Assembly (NCBI GenBank): GCA_037953625.1
Contig: CM075653.1
Location: 1,302,001 to 1,366,000, forward strand
Length of the DNA: 64,000 bases
Source: Crotalaria pallida
Taxonomy: Eukaryota; Streptophyta; Magnoliopsida; Fabales; Fabaceae
Reading direction: 5' to 3'
This document shows, piece by piece, positions 57,194-64,000 of this stretch. The position numbers and the translations under genes are program-made. A model generated the notes under the pieces. It made no database searches. It was not told where the DNA came from and worked only from the letters and a program-made list of their open reading frames with translations. Numbering within the stretch: the stretch's first letter is position 1; every line of letters starts with the position of its first letter.

Positions 57194-58842
57194 CCTCGCG
57201 GGTTCGCAGATAAAGGATTGGTTCCTCTGACTTTCATTGGACCAATGCATGGAAGGGTTCATTCCAAGGGTCTCACTCAATGCCGTTACTCTATAAATAA
57301 GCCTAATCGCTCTTTCGTTCGTGGTTGGCACCACACACTGTGTAACAAGATAAGCTAGAATTCCTAACTTTTCATTACACAAATTATTAAACAGTCTCTC
57401 TGTGCACACTTGATTTTTCTCACACGCAAAACAGGTGCATGATTTAGTAACGTTGTCAGCTCATCAGCTAAAAACACAACAAAAATATAATCACAGACAA
57501 ATAACAATAATTGCAGTGTCGCAGCTTGGAAGAAAAAATACACACAGCACAACAGCAAAAAGTGTTGCCAAAAAGCATATAAAGCGAAAGGATACATCAA
57601 TTTTAAAATTACATGACAAAATGGCAGTGATACAAAAAACAGAGAGAATCCACATCTACAAATTTAACTGCAGATACAAACACAAAATTTTGTGAAATAG
57701 TTTCAAATTTTAAATGAAATACATAAAGTTGTGATGTTTACAATTGTGCACAAGAAAGGAACCCCAGCACCACCATCAAAGATCATTTGAACAAGAAAAT
57801 GAGATTGGTATATCAATTCATCAGCGGCTTTTCATGTCAAGAAATAATACACAACCATATATGAATTACACTTTTTTCATTGGTTAAGAACTAAATTGAG
57901 TAAGCAAATTCAGTCCAAAAAAATTAAGAGTTATGCCACAATTAATTTTTAATTGTACTTTGCTCAAGCTCGTTAAGATGCTACAAAACCTCACAGATCT
58001 GCCACCTAAGCCTATTTCTAATCCTCTTCTATCAGAACCCAATATGTCTTAACATTAAGGGCTGATGCTCGCTCGTAGCTGTAACAATAAGTGGGAAATG
58101 AAGGGATACTTAACAGATAAGCGGGCATTTCCATCAGGCATTCTGACTAATGATTTAACTGCACATACAATGTATCTTGCCACATTGATACTTCATGGAA
58201 GAGCTTAGAGTATCAAAATATGTTTTAGTTCATAAAAATGAGTTTTCACAAAACTCAATTTGTAAAATTAACTACATAAATCAATTACCATGTGCTTATG
58301 AATATGCAAATTAACAATAATATAATAAATTATGGTTAGTATATTGTCCAGTTGATGTTGTCCAACCCCTTCGAAAATAAGCCCGTGGTGATGCTGTCTC
58401 ATCGGCTTAAAATGCGGATCTAATGCAACGTAATTTGTGCACACGGCATGACCACTGTAAACGCACCGTCAAAAACCCTCCTAACATGCTTGCTGAAATT
58501 CTCCTTCGACGCGAAGTGAGTATTTGTCGGTACTACTACATCTGCTCCGACAAACCAAGTAAGGTTTTCTTTCGGAAATCCATACACTTTGTTCACTTTT
58601 CTAAAAATCCGACGACCGCTGTTGAGTGACGCTTCGAGGTCGGTTGAACCCTCCAACTTAGATAAAGTCACCAAAATCGTATACTTCACCGGTTTACGCC
58701 TTGGTGCTGAGCTAGAAGCAATAATAATATCCAACGCAACAACAGCTAAATAGGGAGGGAGAGAGTGGGAGGTTTGAAGGATAAGGGGAGGAGTGGTGGT
58801 GGTTAGGGAGGTGAAGGTAGAAGAAGAAGAAGCAGGGGACAT
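57194..58842 (-). pseudogene. Metacaspase-like gene, copy C
   Basis: Homologous to the right arm from 44,792 outward. Exon 1 starts ATG at 58,842 with MSPASSSSTFTSLTTTTPP, an open N-terminus absent from copies A and B, then KPVKYTILVTLSKLEGSTDL, SGRRIFRKVNKVYGFPKENL, TWFVGADV. It goes out of register before the catalytic His block (RRVFDGAFTVVMP). Exon 2 (57,467-57,194) reads ELTTLLNHAPV and then jumps to the KIKCAQR region, so a deletion of about 120 bp has removed the Cys motif. It therefore lacks both catalytic residues. Its better N-terminus suggests the ancestral protein began with a Ser/Thr/Pro-rich leader. Confidence 0.6.
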
Positions 58843-58989
58843 CTTCGTTAGTTCGGAGAGGAGATGACGGCGGGAGAGGGAGAGGGAGAGGGAGAGGGAG
58901 AGAGAGGGGGTAGAGACTAGAGAGGAGATTGATTAGGGTTTATGTTTAGACTATTGTAATAAGAGAAAGGGAGAGTAATGTCTACGTGT

Positions 58990-60240
58990 GTTTGAATTAG
59001 GGATTACAACTAAAAATACCCAAGCCCAATTCTAATCCTCTGAATTCTCTTGTAATTCCATCATCCAAGAATTCATCTCACAACTGCTGCTTCGTTCCAA
59101 ATATCATTGCTCTTCTTCCATGTACTTCGTTATCATTGTTTTTTTTTTTTTTTTGCTGCAACGTTATCATTGCTTTTAATTATATTACTCAATGCAATTC
59201 TCGCTGGTGCTTCGCTTGTACTTTTTTTTTTTTTTTCAAAATCATATAATTAATATGTATTCTTATCATTATCATTATGCTTTCAATTCTCATTGGTGCT
59301 CTTTCCTGGTCACTGTACCATGGTTTCGTCTCTTTTTTAAATTAATCTGTATTCTTTTTTTATTCATAAAAACAATAAAAACTTCAAATGCAATATTTTT
59401 CTATTTCCAGTATAATGTAATTAGAGTTATATATTAAATATTTATATTTATTTTTCTAGTTTAATTTTTTTTATTTTTTTATTTTATATAGTTGTCCAAA
59501 ACATTGAGTCATATTTCATTTTTTCATGATGCTACTAGTTAAGTTTTAATGTTAAGTTGCTATTTTTTTATAATATAAAATTTTTAAAATTGTACCCTTA
59601 TTTGTTAATGTTTATGTGCTTTTTTCAAAAAAATTATAAACTTATAACTTGATATTAGGAATTTTTTATGATTATTAACCTAATAAAGTAATATAAAACA
59701 TAATCTATTTTATTTTATATTTTGAATTTCAAATGTTATGTCAAAAATTGGAATTGATTTTGGAATTTCAATTCCACACTTAATTTTGTAATCAAGCCAA
59801 ACATAAAATCTTGATTCCAAGCCAATTCTAATTCTATCAGAATTGGAATTGGAATTATAATTCCAAATAGCAATTCCAATTCCACATGCTAAACGAACCC
59901 TAAGTGATTAAGTGCCTAATTTATCTTTTATATTGGAAAAACTGATAAACCAGTTAAGAAAAGAGACCAAAATAATTTTGCATTCAGAAAAAAAAGGGGC
60001 ATTACTGGCTTAGTTCTTGAACTTTTAATCAGTGTAACATGCATGCATGGATGCTTGAAAAGTCGTCTTCGGCTATCAGAAGGAAAATAAAACGATACCA
60101 TCCTCCCTTTTTTTTTTTTTTGGTAAATACCATCCTCCCATTTTATTATTGGGAAAACTTGCATGCGAGTGTCATCAAAGAATATACCTGTTCACCAAAA
60201 AAAAAAAAAAAAAGAATATACCTAAAGAACAAAAACATCT
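58990..60240. other. AT-rich intergenic DNA between copy C and the fimbrin gene
   Basis: No gene recognised. A patch at 59,750-59,890 repeats GGAATTGGAATT-type words in both orientations (for example TTGGAATTGATTTTGGAATT and AGAATTGGAATTGGAATT), perhaps an old foldback element. Confidence 0.4.
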
Positions 60241-60399
60241 AAAAGAAAATTTACAGGGCCCTTCTACTCCTTGTGGTTTTCCATAAACAATAAACTCTCC
60301 TTTCGGATTAAGTGAAAGAAGGTTAGCATCTTCTATTTGCTCTAAATAAAAGAAAAAATATAATTTGTTTTTCTCATTATCTATGAAGTTTGGTTTACT

Positions 60400-63300
60400 T
60401 CAACCTTCAGAAGCTGGATCTGGAACTGTGTCATCAATGGTTAAATTGGACAACTCATTAGTTTCATCTGTTTCATCAGCAGCAACATCTGCATCCGCAT
60501 TTGCATCGGCATCTACTGGTGATGCTTCTGGGATCACGTTTTCTTCACCTTGCTGCAGGCTCCAATACATGATGCTAGCAGTGAGAGTAAGTATCATCTT
60601 CTGGTTGACCTGGCAAGGTTAAATGCAAAATAAGCTTAGAGCAAGACGGGTAATATTTATCACTCCAATAAAGGCCATAAATAAAAGTCTGATGGAATCT
60701 AGGTATGCATTAATTCACTTCAGTAATTTCTACATTTTCTAGTGGTTTTTATTTTGAGCTAATATTTCTAATACCCATGAAAAATAAATTATTGGGGAAG
60801 TTTACGGGTAACAAGCTCAGTGGACAGACATGTTTAGATACAAAATCCCCCAAATGCTTTCCATATGCTTTACCAACTAGAAATGCAACTTGTAGGAGTT
60901 GAATAATGACATGCTAATTATTATTTCCACCACCAGATCAACTATTGAAACATGCCATTCTAATTCTGATATTTCATGGACTTCCAAGAAAATTGACTTT
61001 TCACAGACCACAAACAAGTAATCATTGAAGTTTGTTTATAATGTATTACCTCAATTATGTCTTCAGGTAACAGGAAAATGGAACAACCAAGTTTCCGGGC
61101 AACACTGATTATGTATGTTGCATTCAGCTTCTTATCTTCATCTGCAATTCAAATAACAAAATAATTTGAACATTTAAATTGTTGCTCGTAAGATAATGTG
61201 CTCACATTCCAAAAGTCCAATATAATGGTTGATAAGAAATTGGAATTGGAGAGTTGCAAACCCCTATGACAAAGTACACATACCAGTCTCCCCTTTTGTA
61301 ACAAGAGTCCAGTTGACCACCCTTGGCTCCACAGCACTAAGCAGCTCGAGGAAGAAAATGCCACTGGAAAGATTTTTATCCTAACAAGAAAAAGAAATTG
61401 AAATAAATATAAAAAACATTGAAATGATGAAATCCTTCTAGTAAAGATCACTTTGAGTATAAGTAAAGTCTGGTTCCTTATATTCTCAAGATTCACTTTA
61501 CTTTGAGGACTATTGATATTTCTCAAATGTTTAAGACTGAAAACTTTTAAGATAAATGAAAAATTAAGAGAAGGTACACAAACAAAATTCTTAATAGCCT
61601 GTCCATAATTTTAGATTTTGTTGAAGCACCTTAAGGTCATATCCATACATGTTAAAATATTGATAACTCAGTAAAGCGTTCATGTTTTCTTCATTACCTT
61701 GAAACTCTCCATTTGGGAAGTTCTTCCTGCTTTCTTCACTTTATTGTTTGCCCAGCTTAGAATATCAGCATCAGTAATCTCTTTACCTTGAGAATGTGAT
61801 CTCAAGTTCTTCAGAAGTTGAAGCATATTAAACCTCATAAGCTGCCACAAAAATGCTGTGGAGAAGATGGAGATGAATATTCTCAGTGTATAATGAAACA
61901 AATTTCAATGAAAAATCAGTAACAGTACACCCATCACAACACTCCCACTGACAAAATTTAGTTCAGAAACAATCCCAATAGTGGTGAAACCAATAACCAC
62001 AAATGAAAGTAGATCTTGAATAACTTACAAATTCTGTCATGTAAAACATTCAACTTTTCCCTCTGATTATTCATTGAACAAGTGAAGATGTACATAAAAT
62101 CATCAACTTATTACCTTTCGAATTTCAGAAGAAAAAAAATAACAAGACAGCAAATCAGAAGTTATGAACTGATTTCTTATTTCTATCAAATCAGAACATT
62201 ATACAAATGAATAGTTGGTTCTCGGATACACCTTTATCAGCTTTAAAAAGGGGCAAAAAAATTGTTTCTAAGAAGCTGCTTAAAAATTCTATCCTTTCAG
62301 TTTTTATATATCTATGACTCTGTCTATAATAATGAAGTCGCTCAGCACATTAACTTTCACTAACCTGAAAAGCCTGTCACAAATGAATTGACTAGAGTAC
62401 CATAATCAACCATGTACATTACAAAGTCCACCATCCCCTGATTATTATTATTATTACTGCTATTATTTTAATTTTTCTAATTTTTTTCTTAGGTGAAGTT
62501 TCAAGGGAAAATAATCAAACAAAAGAACCCTAAACTAATGGCTACATGGCAATAACCCACTTCAAGCTGGTAGAGCAGTTAGCCAGATGTTCATGCAGCC
62601 CACTTGTTCAGTATAGTAACTAACTAAAAATATAATTCCTTTCCTATATCGTACCAATCTAGTAGAGTGAGGGGCCAATCTAAACCATCTTATAAATGAC
62701 AAATCTCCAACTTGGTCTTCAATTTTAACTTTCCCTCAAAGCCATCTTTTGTTTGTACAACAACCAAGCCCTTTTCACTAGGTGGGTCAGCTACATGTCC
62801 TATTATAAATCATGTGAAACGACAAACCATTTACATCTAAATTCTTGCTGCTAGTTTTACCTATACATTTTCTTCATCTAGCAACTAGGCTACTATCCAT
62901 CTGATCTACTCTTCTCACTGAGACTTCTGCAAGTCTTCTCCACACATGCCTACCTAAGTCTTCTATTGCTCAAAATTTGATCTCATACAACATTGTAGGC
63001 CTTACAAATGTGCGGTAAAATCTTCCCTCAAACTTGAGTGCTACTTTTCTATCAAATATACCACCCAACACACTCATCCATTTCATCCACCCTCATTGAA
63101 TCCTATGATGTACATCTCTGATCTCTCTATTTCCATGTTATTTTGTACAGTGAAAATAAGATGCTTGAACCTTGTGAGTTGTGGTAGTCTCCAATTTCCA
63201 CCTCTAAGCTAGTATTACTGTATTAGTGCTCCTCCTGCTAAATGTACATTTCATATACTGTCTTACTTCTACTTAAATGAAAGTCATATGCTTCCAAAGT

Positions 63301-63886
63301 TTGTCTCCACTTCTCTAGCTTCACAATTAATTCCTATCTCTACTCTCCCACTAGGACTATACCATTTTCAAAAAGCATGCATCATGACACTGGCTCTCGG
63401 AAATGCTTAATAAGCACAACCAAGATCCAATGTTTTATTTGTAGTGCAATTTAAATTGGAGGAGAAAATTATCATTCCAAATCAAACACAAGGGGCTTAT
63501 ACCCACTTCTTACTTTCATGAAACTTTTCCTTTGTCCTGTTTTTATATATTTCAGTTTTCATTTGGCATTCAAATTCAAAGAGAGAAAATTATCATCCCA
63601 TAATCTAGTTAAATAAAATTAGACATTCTCTTATTCTTTGAGCAACAAGAATTCATTATAAGGCTTAAAGAAACATTGAAACTCACCTAGCAATAGCTTC
63701 TTATTCCCTTGTACAATATCATTGCCAGCGACATTCACTAAGGAAAAGTTTAGGTCCTTCCCAATCTTTATAACTTGGTTGCAGTTCTCAACTTTTCGAA
63801 ATGGCATCTTTATAGGAGGCTTTGTTGCCTGCTTCCAGTTCACAGATCCAGGTGAAACCTTATCAAGAACTTCTAGTAGAACCCAT
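60400..63886 (-). CDS. FIM: Fimbrin (plastin family) actin-bundling protein, 3' exons; gene runs off the window
   Basis: Fimbrins cross-link actin filaments through tandem calponin-homology (CH) domains. Five exons join in phase: 63886-63687 (WVLLEVLDKVSPGSVNWKQA, KMPFRKVENCNQVIKIGKDL, VAGNDIVQGNKKLLLG); 61855-61698 (FLWQLMRFNMLQLLKNLRSH, then ITDADILSWANNKV); 61380-61284 (LSSGIFFLELLSAVEPRVVN); 61142-61050 (EDKKLNATYIISVARKLGCS, IFLLPEDIIE); and 60609-60400 (VNQKMILTLTASIMYWSLQQ). They cover most of CH3 and all of CH4. The tail after SLQQ is an acidic Ala/Asp-rich extension of about 50 residues (ADANADADVAADETDE), ending PASEG and a stop. There is no break, so it is probably functional. The upstream exons lie beyond 64,000; the last 110 bp of the window look like intron. 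The paralogue number is not assigned. Confidence 0.93.
61856..62745 (-). other. Fimbrin intron, part without recognised content
   Basis: Lower part of the 1.8-kb intron between the third-CH-domain exon and the next (61,856-63,686). Nothing is recognised here apart from AT-rich sequence. Confidence 0.6.
62750..63410 (-). mobile_element. Decayed RTE-type LINE (reverse transcriptase 3' part) in a fimbrin intron
   Basis: On the minus strand, broken frames give, in RTE order: KLEKWRQTLEAYDFHLSRSK (near 63,310), EVEIGDYHNS (near 63,210), GWMKWMSVLGGIFDRKVALK then FEGRFYRTFVRPTML (near 63,000-63,090). The 3' end near 62,757 reads CACCTAGTGAAAAGGGCTTG then GTTGTTGTAC, the usual tail of plant RTE LINEs. 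It is full of stops and indels and spliced out with the intron. Confidence 0.85.
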
Positions 63887-64000
63887 CTGCAGAAGAGGAA
63901 AAAAGGAAAATCATAACCCATAAGAAAGTTTAGAAGAAAAAAGTGCAAACGGTTTCATAAGAAAAAAAAGAAGCAGATGATGAAGCAACTGAACAGTGGA

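Overview
This is nuclear DNA from a flowering plant, probably a eudicot; the species cannot be fixed from the sequence. It is AT-rich, its genes are split by GT-AG introns, it carries plant transposon families throughout, and it ends in the 3' half of a plant fimbrin gene. Almost everything before 60.4 kb is mobile DNA or broken gene copies.

Layout. About 1.7-25.9 kb is one large, dead, intron-containing Helitron on the minus strand. It carries a Rep/helicase gene, a B3-like gene and an RPA70-like gene. A young Ty1/copia element of Sirevirus type (9,624-20,457) sits inside the helicase gene. That insertion is really LTR-internal-LTR plus a stub of a second internal region, and the middle of the helicase is missing at the junction. 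From 26.4 to 32.2 kb there are two Stowaway-type MITEs, a small foldback element and a complete but degenerate hAT element with a perfect 8-bp target duplication. From about 34 to 39.2 kb the DNA is non-coding, resembles a large LTR, and contains diverged tandem repeats.

The most unusual region is 39,243-49,770, a giant inverted repeat. Two arms of about 5.2 kb are separated by only 34 bp. Each arm holds a caspase-fold (metacaspase-like) gene copy, remnants of a plastid-type HSP90 C-terminus, and the last exon of an unrecognised Cys-rich/acidic gene. The same module recurs in part at 50-52.8 kb (two copies of the Cys-rich gene and a third HSP90 remnant), and a third caspase-like copy lies at 57.2-58.8 kb. 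Every caspase-like copy is damaged, each differently. If transcribed, the palindrome would make a long hairpin RNA able to silence related genes.

From 53 to 56.7 kb there is a third MITE, two tRNA-derived SINEs, a microsatellite, a local duplication, and a solo LTR with a 5-bp target duplication inside one copy of that duplication. From 60.4 kb to the end is the only gene that looks intact: the 3' part of a fimbrin (actin-bundling) gene on the minus strand. One of its introns holds a decayed RTE-type LINE.
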